From the NCBI GenBank assembly GCA_047621345.1, contig JBLHLW010000001.1:62001-126000 (forward strand): a DNA stretch of 64,000 nt. The letters are read 5' to 3'. The notes below the pieces were generated by a model that saw nothing but the letters and a program-made list of their open reading frames with translations, did not search any database and was not told where the DNA came from. Both the position numbers and the translations under genes were made by a program. Within the stretch, counting starts at the first letter, position 1; each line of letters starts with the position of its first letter. This document shows positions 9,143-18,064 of this stretch, piece after piece. This DNA is from Actimicrobium sp047621345. GTDB lineage: Bacteria > Pseudomonadota > Gammaproteobacteria > Burkholderiales > Burkholderiaceae_D.

Positions 9143-10011
9143 TCGTTCATCAGTTGACTACGAATGGACAGCAATTCCTGCTGGCGTTTGGCATCAGTCT
9201 CAGGGTAGTGCATGTTGAGTGCCTTGAGCGTATCGAGAATAATCTCGGAAATGATCAGTCGGGCGTTTTCCTTGTCATCGGCCGGCACCACATACCAAGG
9301 TGCATTTTTCGTGCTGGTTGCACTCAGGCAGGCTTCATAGGCCTTCATGTACTGCGGCCAGAATTGTCGCTCAATGATATCGGCGGGACTGAATTTCCAG
9401 TTTTTTGCTGGATCATCGATCCGGTCAAGAAAGCGGTTGCGTTGCTCATCCTTGGATAAATGCAGGAAAAATTTGATGACGCGGGTGCCGCTGCGATGCA
9501 GGTGTTCTTCCGAGTTGACGATTGACTGGTAGCGCTCTTTCCAGATTGTTTTCTGGTCGAGTCGTCCATCTGGCAGTCCTTGGCTGCGCAGGATTTCCGG
9601 GTGCACGCGAACAATCAGCACCTCTTCGTAATAGGACCGGTTGAAGATACCGATGCGGCCGCGCTCAGGCAAACACTGCGTGGTGCGCCACAGGAAGTCG
9701 TGCTCCAGTTCAGTTGCACTGGGATGCTTGAAACTGAAGACCTGACAGCCTTGCGGGTTGACGCCCGACATCACATGCTTGATGGCGCCATCCTTGCCCG
9801 CCGCATCCATCGCCTGAAAAATCAGCAGCACCGCATAGCGACTCGATGCGTAGAGCAGTTGCTGTAACTCGCTTAACTGCGAGACCTGTTCGGCCAGCAG
9901 TTGTTGATACTTGTCTTTCGATTTGTAGACGGGCTTGACATGCGTTGGCCATTTGTCGAGATCGACCGAATCGCCTTCCTGCACCCGAAAATCCTTGGTT
10001 TTGATTTTCAT
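9139..10011 (-). CDS. ppk2: PPK2-family polyphosphate kinase
   Basis: PPK2 enzymes move phosphate between inorganic polyphosphate and nucleotides, usually to make NDP or NTP from polyphosphate. The 290-residue single-domain protein has the family Walker A (QAMDAAGKDG, about residues 65-74), the lid/Walker B region (GIFNRSYYEEVL, about 122-133) and the conserved VRVHPE segment that follows. The length fits a one-domain PPK2; AMP- or ADP-preference cannot be read from sequence alone. AAAGGA precedes the ATG. Its position after acetate kinase suggests a role in regenerating nucleotide triphosphates when respiration is limited. Confidence 0.9.
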   Translation of the reverse strand: MKIKTKDFRVQEGDSVDLDKWPTHVKPVYKSKDKYQQLLAEQVSQLSELQQLLYASSRYAVLLIFQAMDAAGKDGAIKHVMSGVNPQGCQVFSFKHPSATELEHDFLWRTTQCLPERGRIGIFNRSYYEEVLIVRVHPEILRSQGLPDGRLDQKTIWKERYQSIVNSEEHLHRSGTRVIKFFLHLSKDEQRNRFLDRIDDPAKNWKFSPADIIERQFWPQYMKAYEACLSATSTKNAPWYVVPADDKENARLIISEIILDTLKALNMHYPETDAKRQQELLSIRSQLMNE

Positions 10012-10099
10012 TGTTTTCCTTTCGGTTCTTCTGGTTGCTTGTTAAGCCCGTTTTGTGCGGGCCATCTAGTGCGTGCCGTGATGACGATGATGGTCCCGG

Positions 10100-11242
10100 T
10101 CAACCGGCGCTCTTGCCACCGGAGCGCACCCAGCGCGCAATCTCCGGCCAGCACTCGGCCAGCGTTTTCGCCCCCATGAACAGGCCGATGTGGCCGCCCG
10201 AGGCAATTTTTTTGACAATGTGTTCTGGTGGCGTCCCGAGGTATTTTTCTGCATCGAATACCTGCTCGATCGTGGTGATGTCGTCTTCCGATCCTGCCAG
10301 CAGATAAACGGGACAGACAATGTCCTTCAAGGACAGACGCTTTCCCAAACCAACGAACTCACCTTTTGCCAGACGATTTTCCTTGAATATTTGCTTGATC
10401 GTCTGCAGATAATACGCGCCCGGAAGATCAATCGGATTTTCATACCAGCGCTCGAATTTTTCGGTGCGCTTGATGTAATTTTTATCTTCGATGTGCTGAT
10501 ACAGTTCGAGGAACTTGCCCATGTACTGCTCTTGAGGATTCATGCTTTTCCAACCGGCCAGCATCGTTTTTCCGCGCATGAGACCGCCGCCTGCACTGAC
10601 CATTTCTTCATACAGGGCCATCGGCAAAGTATGGGCAAGCTTCTTGATCGGACCATTGCCCGCATCGGTGTCGATGGGTGCGCCCGCCAGTACCAGGGTG
10701 CGCACCTTGTGCGGGAAGCGCGCTGCATACATGGCACTCATCCAGCCACCCTGGCAGAGCCCGATCAGATCGACAAGGCCACCGAGATCATCGACGACGA
10801 CATTGATTTCGGCCAGGTACTTGTCGATGTCAAAATTTTTCATTGTCGGTGTTGCGCTTTTCCAGTCGGTCACCAGCACGTGCTCCAGGCCAGATGCCTG
10901 CAGGGTTTCGACCAGACTTTGTCCTGCCTTGTAGTCAGCGATAGTGGAGCTGTGGCCAGCGTAGGGCGCATCGATCAGCACGGGTGTGTGCGTGAAAGGG
11001 CGGTCAGTCGCTGAAAAATCCCGTAGTCGCATCGTCTCCAGTTCGAGCATGATGCGATTTGATGTAGCCCATTCGGGGCAGTTAGGAGCGACGATTTTTT
11101 CTGTTTCCGAGATGTAGCGCAGGTTATGTTGAAACAGTTTCATCGCGCTGGTGCCGAGTTCGATGCCGGCTGCCATAGGCCAGAACAACGGAACGGTATG
11201 TTCATGGATCGGCGTGTGAATGAGTTGCGCAGGCGTGGTCAT
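10100..11242 (-). CDS. PhaC-like alpha/beta hydrolase (PHA synthase/depolymerase family)
   Basis: A 380-residue alpha/beta-hydrolase related to polyhydroxyalkanoate synthases. The nucleophile elbow is GLCQGG, i.e. cysteine in the lipase-box position as in PhaC; the acid is in GSEDD and the histidine in GGHIG, so the catalytic triad looks complete. It is shorter than class I PhaC (about 590 residues) because the N-terminal region is reduced. Either a polymer synthase-like acyltransferase or an intracellular thioesterase/depolymerase is possible. Start 11242 is chosen because the longer frame would run about 100 bases into ackA. It follows ackA in the same direction. Confidence 0.75.
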   Translation of the reverse strand: MTTPAQLIHTPIHEHTVPLFWPMAAGIELGTSAMKLFQHNLRYISETEKIVAPNCPEWATSNRIMLELETMRLRDFSATDRPFTHTPVLIDAPYAGHSSTIADYKAGQSLVETLQASGLEHVLVTDWKSATPTMKNFDIDKYLAEINVVVDDLGGLVDLIGLCQGGWMSAMYAARFPHKVRTLVLAGAPIDTDAGNGPIKKLAHTLPMALYEEMVSAGGGLMRGKTMLAGWKSMNPQEQYMGKFLELYQHIEDKNYIKRTEKFERWYENPIDLPGAYYLQTIKQIFKENRLAKGEFVGLGKRLSLKDIVCPVYLLAGSEDDITTIEQVFDAEKYLGTPPEHIVKKIASGGHIGLFMGAKTLAECWPEIARWVRSGGKSAG

Positions 11243-11283
11243 TGAATGCTTTCGATGAAATTCAATAGACAGGAGGTCTATTG

Positions 11284-12498
11284 CTAGTCGGTAGTGCTGG
11301 TCAGGAGAAGGGTATGGCGTGCGACCATCAACTCTTCGTTGGTCGGGATGACCCACACGGTCACGGGGCTGTCTGGCATGCTGATGCACGGTCCGCCGGC
11401 GTGATTCGCTTCCGGGTCCAGCCGGATGCCGAGCCAGGCTGATTGATTACAGATTCGTGCACGGATTTCCGGCGCATGCTCGCCAATTCCGGCGGTAAAG
11501 ACCAGCGCATCGAGGCCGCCGGTAGCCGCCGCCAGTGAGCCGATTTCTCTCGTCGCCCGATAGACAAACAGGTCGATTGCATCGCGTGCGCCGCTGTCAT
11601 TGCTGGCCAGCAGGTGACGCATGTCGTTGCTGATTCCAGATACCCCCAGCAAGCCTGATTGTTGATAGAGCAGGGCCTCAATCGCCTCTGCGGTCATCTT
11701 TTTTTCTTGCAGCAGATACAGAATGACACCGGGATCGAGGGTGCCGCAGCGGGTGCCCATCAACAGGCCATCGAGCGCACTAAATCCCATTGTCGACGCG
11801 ATACTTTTTCCATTGATCAGCCCGCACAGGCTGGCGCCATTGCCCAGATGGGCAATAATCGTGCGCCCGCCGGCAGCACGCGGGTCGATACGTGGCAGTT
11901 CGCCGGCAACATATTCGTAAGACAGACCATGGAATCCGAAACGTTGCAGACCGTCTTCGGTCAGTGCTTCCGGTAAGCCATACATGCGCGAGATTCTGGG
12001 ATTGGTGACATGAAACCCGGTATCGAAGCAGGCCACTTGCGGCAACCCCGGGTGCCGCGCCGCCAGCGCGGTGATCGGCGCCAGATTATGCGGTTGATGC
12101 AGCGGCGCAAGCGGTGTCGCAGCCTGCAATTGCGCCAGTACCTCGGCCGTGATGCGTTGCGGGGTCGTGCAGTGAAGGCCGCCATGGGCGACGCGATGTC
12201 CGGCGGCCATCAGCCGATCCGGTCCGAGGGTGGTCTCTATCCATTCGATCAGATGGCCGAGCAAATCTTCGTGCGAGACCGTGGCGTCCCAGCGATGCTC
12301 GGAGAGCCGTTTGCCGTTGTGGCTATCCGCAAAAAAGTGCGGCGTCGTCCCGATGCTTTCGATTTCGCCACTGACAAAGCACACTAATGCTTCCTGCGTG
12401 TCGCCGGCAAGCAACGAAAACTTGATGCTCGATGATCCGGCATTGATGACGACCAGACATTTTCCGGAGGGCGTTGCGTCGTTGATCGCGTCAGGCAA
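11284..12498 (-). CDS. ackA: Acetate kinase
   Basis: Converts acetyl phosphate and ADP to acetate and ATP (reversible). Family motifs are present: VINAGSSSIKF near the N-terminus, GHRVAHGG, FGFHGLSYEYV, the phosphate-binding HLGNGAS, GTRCGTLDPG, and the C-terminal NEEL with the metal-binding glutamate. The best start is TTG at 12498: GGGAG lies 6 bases upstream and the product becomes 404 residues, the normal length; a longer GTG frame from 12588 overlaps the preceding gene by almost 100 bases. The first bases overlap the stop of the phosphotransacylase gene by 8, so the two enzymes are translationally linked. Confidence 0.95.
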   Translation of the reverse strand: MPDAINDATPSGKCLVVINAGSSSIKFSLLAGDTQEALVCFVSGEIESIGTTPHFFADSHNGKRLSEHRWDATVSHEDLLGHLIEWIETTLGPDRLMAAGHRVAHGGLHCTTPQRITAEVLAQLQAATPLAPLHQPHNLAPITALAARHPGLPQVACFDTGFHVTNPRISRMYGLPEALTEDGLQRFGFHGLSYEYVAGELPRIDPRAAGGRTIIAHLGNGASLCGLINGKSIASTMGFSALDGLLMGTRCGTLDPGVILYLLQEKKMTAEAIEALLYQQSGLLGVSGISNDMRHLLASNDSGARDAIDLFVYRATREIGSLAAATGGLDALVFTAGIGEHAPEIRARICNQSAWLGIRLDPEANHAGGPCISMPDSPVTVWVIPTNEELMVARHTLLLTSTTD

Positions 12499-13435
12499 GG
12501 AGCACTCCCGTTGTCGTTTGCCGTCTGGCGTACACCAGTTTGACGGCGACCGCGCACGAGGCCAGTCGGGTTTCGGTGCGGTCGGCACGGCTGGTCAAAA
12601 TGATCGGTACGCGTGCGCCGAGCACGATCCCCGCGGCGCGCGCAGCGGCCAGATATTCCAGTTGTTTTGCCAGCATGTTGCCGGACTCCAGATCGGGTAC
12701 GACCAGTATGTCGGCCACTCCCGCGACGTCCGATATCAATCCCTTGATGCGGGCTGCTGCGCTATTGATCGCGGTATCGAATGCCAGCGGACCGTCGAGG
12801 AGGGCGCCGCTGATCTGGCCGCGTTCTGCCATCTTGCATAACGCGGCCGCATCAAGCGTCGAACGTATTTTGGCATCCACGGTTTCGACCGCCGACAGGA
12901 TGGCGACCCGGGGCACCGGAATGTCGAGCGCATGGGCCAGATCAATGGCGTTCTGGACGATATGTACTTTGTCGTCGAGGGTTGGGTAGATATTGATGGC
13001 GGCATCGGTAATGAGCAGCATCTTCGGATAGGTAGAGACTTCCATCAGGTAGACGTGACTGATGCGCCGTGCTGTGCGCAGTCCGGTATCGACGAGCATG
13101 ACTTCGTGCATCAATTCGTCGGTATGCAAGCTGCCTTTCATCAGTGCGTCGCACTCACCGGAACGACACAGTGCCACTGCGCGCGTGGCAGATTCGTGGC
13201 TGTGGGCGGTGTCGATCAGACGGTAGGCCGAGATATCGATGCCGGCGTGCTCGGCGAGAGCGTGAATTCTTGCCTGTGGACCGACCAGAACCGGATCGAT
13301 CAATTGCGCTTGCGCTGCCTCGACGGCACCCTGCAGCGATACCTCGCTGCAGGGATGGCACACGGCTACCGACACCGGCTTGAGCGAACGTCCCAGATCG
13401 ATCAGGTTTTGAAGCGTTTGAGCGATGGCATGCAT
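12491..13435 (-). CDS. Phosphate acetyl/butyryltransferase
   Basis: A 314-residue PTA/PTB-family enzyme that exchanges CoA for phosphate on an acyl group, giving acyl phosphate for the kinase encoded next. The conserved glycine- and aspartate-rich core is visible (MKGSLHTDELM, SHVYLMEV, ITDAAINIYP, DGPLAFDTAIN, PDLESGNMLAKQL). Its short length matches phosphate butyryltransferase-like enzymes and the compact Burkholderiales phosphotransacetylases rather than the long Pta with a DRTGG domain. Substrate (acetyl or butyryl) cannot be decided from sequence. It starts 26 bases after atpG in the same direction. Confidence 0.9.
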   Translation of the reverse strand: MHAIAQTLQNLIDLGRSLKPVSVAVCHPCSEVSLQGAVEAAQAQLIDPVLVGPQARIHALAEHAGIDISAYRLIDTAHSHESATRAVALCRSGECDALMKGSLHTDELMHEVMLVDTGLRTARRISHVYLMEVSTYPKMLLITDAAINIYPTLDDKVHIVQNAIDLAHALDIPVPRVAILSAVETVDAKIRSTLDAAALCKMAERGQISGALLDGPLAFDTAINSAAARIKGLISDVAGVADILVVPDLESGNMLAKQLEYLAAARAAGIVLGARVPIILTSRADRTETRLASCAVAVKLVYARRQTTTGVLLA

Positions 13436-13461
13436 AGTGGCCTTTTTCTATTTTGTGTTGG

Positions 13462-14346
13462 TCAGGGTTTGGCGAAGGCCTCGAAACCGGACACCACGTC
13501 GAACAATTCTTCGTCGATGCTGCTTTGGCGCTGGCGTTGAAAGGACCGGTTCAAATCATCGAGCAGTTCGTCAATATTTTTTTCGGCGCGTTGCATTGCA
13601 GCCAGACGGCTGGCGTTTTCGCATGCTAGCGATTGCGCGCAGGCCATGAACAGCGACACAAACAGATATTCCCGAACGAAGCCAGCCAGGGTTTCTTTTG
13701 CCGGCGTCATGACCTCGGGTAAATTATTGGTCGGCCAGTCAATCGCGGCAAGATCGCGCAGCCACGCCTCGTCAAGCGGCAGCAGTCGTCGACTGACGGG
13801 TTCATAGTCCGATCCGGATACAGGCCGGTGATGGAACAGCATGACCTGCGCCATCTTGCCCTGTTCGCGTTGGGTGCCGATCTCGATCAGGAGTTGGCCG
13901 ACCAGCGTTGAAATGGCACTGATGGAATTCGGCAGGACAAAACTTTTTTCCGCTGCGAGGTCGGTTTCGCCTAGCCGTGCGGCAATCCGTTCGCCAACTG
14001 CCCAGACCCTTTTTTTGCCCTGCAGTGGTGTCAGTGTCGTGGCGACAAAATCGACCATAGCCGCATTAAATTGACCGACCAGGCCTTGGTCGGAACCGAA
14101 CACGATGACACCCATTGCGGCGCTATTTTTTGGCTGCGTCGACGTTGCTACGGCAGAGGGGGCGGTGAATCGGAAGCAGGCAGCCAATCCGAGTTGTACG
14201 GTTCGATAATACGTATCGAGCGCACGCACCGCGTTGTCGTACTGGCCGATTTGCGATGCTGCCATCGCCTTCATGGTGCGCACCACCGACTGGAGGTCGC
14301 CGGCACTGTCGATCTTGCGGCGTAGCGTTGCCATCGTGTCGCTCAT
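13462..14346 (-). CDS. atpG: N-type ATPase gamma subunit
   Basis: The central shaft of the F1 head; its long N- and C-terminal helices rotate inside the alpha/beta hexamer. The 294-residue sequence starts with a typical RRKIDSAGDLQSVVRTMKAM helix, has the GVIVFGSDQGLVGQFN strand region and ends with a helix containing NRSFQRQRQSSIDEEL, where ordinary gamma has NRARQ-type residues. It is the last gene of the atpDCQRBEFAG order diagnostic of N-ATPases, overlapping atpA by 4 bases. Confidence 0.93.
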   Translation of the reverse strand: MSDTMATLRRKIDSAGDLQSVVRTMKAMAASQIGQYDNAVRALDTYYRTVQLGLAACFRFTAPSAVATSTQPKNSAAMGVIVFGSDQGLVGQFNAAMVDFVATTLTPLQGKKRVWAVGERIAARLGETDLAAEKSFVLPNSISAISTLVGQLLIEIGTQREQGKMAQVMLFHHRPVSGSDYEPVSRRLLPLDEAWLRDLAAIDWPTNNLPEVMTPAKETLAGFVREYLFVSLFMACAQSLACENASRLAAMQRAEKNIDELLDDLNRSFQRQRQSSIDEELFDVVSGFEAFAKP

Positions 14347-15899
14347 GGCAAACCTTTGCCAGTTGCCGGATCGGGCTGGAAATTAACGAGCGCGAGGCGG
14401 GCAATTTGAAGAATCGCAGCCCGATCTTCTGCACCCAGCGTGTCGGCGCTGTCGAACCGTGCGCAGATATCGGCTGCAATCGTGGTTGCGGCGACGTGCA
14501 CAGCCTGTTCGGCCTCGGTCATGCGCGCTAGTGGTACACGGTCAAACAGGTTGGCGGTCAGTGCCAGCAACACCATAATTTGCGCCGCCACCGAGACGGG
14601 TGCGGATTCGGGCTGCTTGAGGCAGGCGCGAATGCGCCGTCCATGCGCGATCAGGGTCGTCGTATTCTCGTCGAGGCGGGCGCCAAACCGGGCGAAGGTT
14701 TCCAGTTCTTCGAACTGGGCATACGCGAGCTTGAGATCGCCTGCCACTGCACGGTAGGCCGCGCGCTGCGCTTTGCCACCGACACGCGACACCGACTTGC
14801 CGACATCAACCGCTGGCAGGACGCCCAATTCGAAGAGCGACGGCGACAGGTAAATCTGGCCGTCGGTAATCGAAATCAGGTTGGTTGGAATATAGGCGGC
14901 AATGTTTTGCGCCTGCGTTTCGATAATCGGCAGGGCGGTGAGCGAACCGCCGCCGCGCTCCTGGCACAGATGGGTCGCGCGTTCGAGCAGACGCGAATGG
15001 ATATAGAAAATATCGCCGGGAAACGCCTCGCGTCCGGGTGGCCGGCGCAGCAGCAGCGACAGTTCGCGATAGGCGCGGGCGTGCTGCGTCAGGTCGTCAT
15101 AGACGATCAGCACGTCGCGTCCGGCTTCCATGAAATGCTCGGCGATGCTGGTCGCTGCATACGGCGCGATATACGTCAGACCGGGTGCATCATTGCCCTC
15201 GGTAACGACGACGACGGTGTAGTCCAGTGCGCCGTTGTCGCGCAAGGTCGCAACGGCTTTGGCCACGGCCGAAGCACGCTGGCCAATGGCGCAATAGACG
15301 CACACGACATCCTGTGCGCGCTGGTTGAGAATGGTATCGATCGCAATCGCGGTCTTGCCGGTTTGCCGGTCGCCCAGAATCAGTTCGCGCTGGCCACGTC
15401 CGACGGGGATCAGCGCGTCGATGACTTTCAAGCCAGTTTGCAACGGGATCGTCACGGGTGCGCGGTCCATGATGGCGGCTGCCGCTCGCTCGACCGGCAG
15501 CCGGCGGTCGGAGACGACGGGGCCGTTGCCGTCGAGTGGCCTGCCCAACGGATCGATAACGCGTCCCAGCAAGCCATTGCCAACGGCCACATCCATGACG
15601 CGACCAGTCCGTTCGACTTCATCGCCGGCATGCAGTTGGCAATAGTCGCCCAGTAGCACGACTCCGACTTCGTCTTCGTCGATATTGAAGGCAATCCCGA
15701 ACACGTCGCCGGAGAATTTCACCAGTTCGTCATAGCCGACACCGGGAAGACCCGCTACGTGCGCAATGCCGGTGGAGACGCTGGTGATGGTGCCGACTTC
15801 GCGCGGGGCCAGTTGCGTCAGGAAGCGCTCGCGCCCCGCGCTCAGACTGGCGAATGTGTGGTCGACGATGCGTTGCAACTGACCGGGTGGCGTGCTCAT
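14343..15899 (-). CDS. atpA: N-type ATPase alpha subunit
   Basis: Non-catalytic nucleotide-binding subunit of F1, 518 residues. The P-loop GDRQTGKTA (about residues 170-178), the alpha signature near PPGREAFPGD and the C-terminal helical domain are all present. The gene overlaps atpF upstream by 4 bases and atpG downstream by 4. Members of the N-type family are second ATPases found alongside a normal F-ATPase; the housekeeping operon is not in this window. Confidence 0.95.
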   Translation of the reverse strand: MSTPPGQLQRIVDHTFASLSAGRERFLTQLAPREVGTITSVSTGIAHVAGLPGVGYDELVKFSGDVFGIAFNIDEDEVGVVLLGDYCQLHAGDEVERTGRVMDVAVGNGLLGRVIDPLGRPLDGNGPVVSDRRLPVERAAAAIMDRAPVTIPLQTGLKVIDALIPVGRGQRELILGDRQTGKTAIAIDTILNQRAQDVVCVYCAIGQRASAVAKAVATLRDNGALDYTVVVVTEGNDAPGLTYIAPYAATSIAEHFMEAGRDVLIVYDDLTQHARAYRELSLLLRRPPGREAFPGDIFYIHSRLLERATHLCQERGGGSLTALPIIETQAQNIAAYIPTNLISITDGQIYLSPSLFELGVLPAVDVGKSVSRVGGKAQRAAYRAVAGDLKLAYAQFEELETFARFGARLDENTTTLIAHGRRIRACLKQPESAPVSVAAQIMVLLALTANLFDRVPLARMTEAEQAVHVAATTIAADICARFDSADTLGAEDRAAILQIARLALVNFQPDPATGKGLP

Positions 15900-16717
15900 G
15901 CTGGCTGCCCGGTCTTCGGCAGGGCGACAACATGCGTTGCGACCGCATCGTCAGGTGCGGATTGGCTTGTGACGAATGTGGCGAGACTCTGTTCCAGTTG
16001 CTGGAGATAGTCAGTGACACTCCAGACTATTTTCTGACCGTTGATGCTCAGCGCGATGCCGCTCAGCAGATCGGGCCCGGTCTCGAAACGCAGTGTCACT
16101 GTGCTCGACAGGAGCGCTTCGATGGCCTGTTGCAGAGTCGCTTGTTGTGCTGCTGAAAGATCAAAAACGCTGCGCACGCGCACCGGTCCGGAATCGGTTC
16201 TCAAGGCATCGACAAGACGGTCTTTGGCTGCACCATCAAGTTCCTGCAGGCGACGCACGAAGACCTCGATCATGCGTTGTTCCAGCGTCATGTCCGCCAG
16301 ATCGGCCAGCACTTTGCGCGTAATGGCGATGACTTCTTCCCGGGTGCGACGGATGATCTCGTCGTGCAGGCGCTGTTCCTCGCTGCGCCATGTCGCCTGC
16401 TGTTTGGTACGCAGCGCCTCGGCAGCCAGCCGCGCGGCGTCCAGCAGACGCTGGCGCTCGGTGTTTGCCTCGGCCGTGGCCTGACGCATTAATGCAGCGC
16501 GTTGCTGGTCAAACGCCGCGTTTTTTTTCTGGTACGCGTCGCGCTGCTTCAAGGCGTCGGCTTCTTTTTCGCTGGCATCAGTCAAGGTGCTGGCGATGCG
16601 TTGCTCGCGCTCGTCGATCGCAGCGAGGATGGGTTTGTACAGAAAACGCTTCAACAGCCACACCAGAATGAGAAAGTTGAGGATTTGCGCGCCAACCGTG
16701 AACCAGTCAATCAACAT
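15896..16717 (-). CDS. atpF: N-type ATPase b subunit fused to delta-like domain
   Basis: The peripheral stalk subunit, 273 residues, far longer than a standard b (about 156). Residues 1-30 form the membrane anchor (ILNFLILVWLLKRFLYKPI), followed by a long charged coiled coil. The last third matches the C-terminal domain of the delta subunit: an FDLSAAQQATL helix, the LRFETGPDLLSGI strand and the final WSVTDYLQQLEQSL helix. The operon has no separate atpH, so this protein probably supplies both b and delta functions, as is typical for N-ATPases. Confidence 0.92.
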   Translation of the reverse strand: MLIDWFTVGAQILNFLILVWLLKRFLYKPILAAIDEREQRIASTLTDASEKEADALKQRDAYQKKNAAFDQQRAALMRQATAEANTERQRLLDAARLAAEALRTKQQATWRSEEQRLHDEIIRRTREEVIAITRKVLADLADMTLEQRMIEVFVRRLQELDGAAKDRLVDALRTDSGPVRVRSVFDLSAAQQATLQQAIEALLSSTVTLRFETGPDLLSGIALSINGQKIVWSVTDYLQQLEQSLATFVTSQSAPDDAVATHVVALPKTGQPA

Positions 16718-16720
16718 GGC

Positions 16721-17002
16721 TTACTTTCCCGCGACGCTGGCGATGGCATGGTTCCAGAACGGATTGGCAAAGATCAGAATCATTGACACCACGAAACAGT
16801 AAATCGCCGTGGATTCGATCATCGCCAAACCGACAAACAGGGTGCGCGTGATGGTGGCCGAGGCATCGGGTTGCTGCGCCAGTGCACTGAGCGCGGTCGA
16901 GATGGCATTCCCTTCGGCCAGTGCCGGCCCGAGGCAACCGAATCCCGTCGTGATGCCAGCAATGACAATGGATGCCACTGCGATGATGGTCATGCTATCC
17001 AT
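16721..17002 (-). CDS. atpE: N-type ATPase c subunit (rotor ring)
   Basis: A 93-residue two-helix hairpin protein that forms the ion-carrying ring. The outer-helix carboxylate is Glu63 in MIESTAIY, with Ser64 and Thr65 beside it, as in Na+-binding rings. In helix 1, the position of the Ilyobacter Na+ ligand Gln32 is Glu30 (GPALAEGN), giving two carboxylates per site. The start at 17002 has AAAGGA about 6 bases upstream; a longer frame in the same register is a shadow of atpB. Ion specificity (H+ or Na+) is not settled by sequence. Confidence 0.93.
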   Translation of the reverse strand: MDSMTIIAVASIVIAGITTGFGCLGPALAEGNAISTALSALAQQPDASATITRTLFVGLAMIESTAIYCFVVSMILIFANPFWNHAIASVAGK

Positions 17003-17046
17003 GCTTGTTCCTTTTTGATGGGTGGTTCGAATGCGTGAGGTCTGCG

Positions 17047-17754
17047 TCAGGAGGCTGCTGCGGGCATCTCCTTCGACGTCGTCGGCAGCTTGCGCAGGCG
17101 CGTGGCGGCGGCGATGTATACCGTGGCCAGAATAAAGAAGATGTAGGCTTGCACCATGCCGGTCAGCAGGCCCAGAACGGTCATGACAACTGGAAACAGG
17201 AAGGGTGTGATCGTCAGCAAAATCGCCAGAATCATCGCGCCGCTCATCATGTTGCCGAACAGTCGTACCGCCAGTGCGAGCGTGCGCGACACTTCGCTGA
17301 TCAGGTTGAAGGGCAGCATGATGAAGGTTGGCTCGACATACGCGGCGAGATAAGCGACTAGGCCTTGCTCGGCAATGCCGAACAGCGGCACGGCGACCAG
17401 CACGCACAGTGCCAGCGCGGTGGTGGTCGACAGCGAACCGGTCGGCGGTTCGTAACCCGGAAAAATGGTGCACAGGCTGGCGGTGGCGACAAACAGGAAC
17501 AAGGTGCCGAGAAAGCCAAGGTATTTTTCGGGATGAGGCAGGCCGACCTCCTCGATTTGTTTCGTGATGGTGGTGACGATGACCTCGAGCAGGTTTTGCC
17601 AGCGGGAGCGCTGCATGTCCATCGAGAGTTGGCGCGTGATCAGCCTTGAGCCGACCGCGAGCAGCAGCATCAGCCCCCAGGTGGTCACGATGGTGTCATT
17701 GAGCTTGAAAAAGCCGTATTGCCAGAAAATGATTTCGTCGGGACTAAGATGCAT
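17047..17754 (-). CDS. atpB: N-type ATPase a subunit
   Basis: The membrane stator that forms the ion half-channels against the c ring. The 235-residue polytopic protein carries the essential arginine in LAVRLFGNMMSG (about residue 170) and the conserved FPGYEPPTGSL loop earlier in the chain. The first 11 bases overlap the end of atpR. Length and motif order match the N-type a subunit. Confidence 0.93.
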   Translation of the reverse strand: MHLSPDEIIFWQYGFFKLNDTIVTTWGLMLLLAVGSRLITRQLSMDMQRSRWQNLLEVIVTTITKQIEEVGLPHPEKYLGFLGTLFLFVATASLCTIFPGYEPPTGSLSTTTALALCVLVAVPLFGIAEQGLVAYLAAYVEPTFIMLPFNLISEVSRTLALAVRLFGNMMSGAMILAILLTITPFLFPVVMTVLGLLTGMVQAYIFFILATVYIAAATRLRKLPTTSKEMPAAAS

Positions 17755-18064
17755 GATGCGTCGCCGCCGGGGGCGGTGGTGCGAGCGTCGAACGGGTTAG
17801 CCACGTCACCACCCCGCGTGCCATGATGAAACCGAACAGGCAGGCCAGCAGTGGCTGCCATTGTCCGTCCGAGACCACATAAAATCCGGTCAGCGTGACG
17901 CCCATTCGCAGCAACAGGCTGGCGGACAACCACAGCGCCGACCGGGTCGAATCAATCACGTGGCGCACCGTCCACCAGAGGCCGCCGAAGAAGAATCCAC
18001 CCAGCATGGCTCCTGCCATCCACGCCAGTGCCAGCATCACCATGGGATTCAATGTGTCATTCAT
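17744..18064 (-). CDS. atpR: N-type ATPase accessory membrane protein AtpR
   Basis: A 106-residue hydrophobic protein with about three membrane helices; a conserved-looking arginine lies inside a helix (LLLRMGVTLTGF). AtpR is specific to the N-ATPase family and is thought to assist c-ring assembly or ion coupling, though its role is unproven. The ATG at 18064 with GGAG upstream is preferred over a longer frame beginning at 18124 that overlaps atpQ more deeply. Confidence 0.85.
   Translation of the reverse strand: MNDTLNPMVMLALAWMAGAMLGGFFFGGLWWTVRHVIDSTRSALWLSASLLLRMGVTLTGFYVVSDGQWQPLLACLFGFIMARGVVTWLTRSTLAPPPPAATHHAS

Noticed and set aside
14580..15656. 358-codon plus frame opposite atpA
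   Set aside because: Antisense shadow of atpA.
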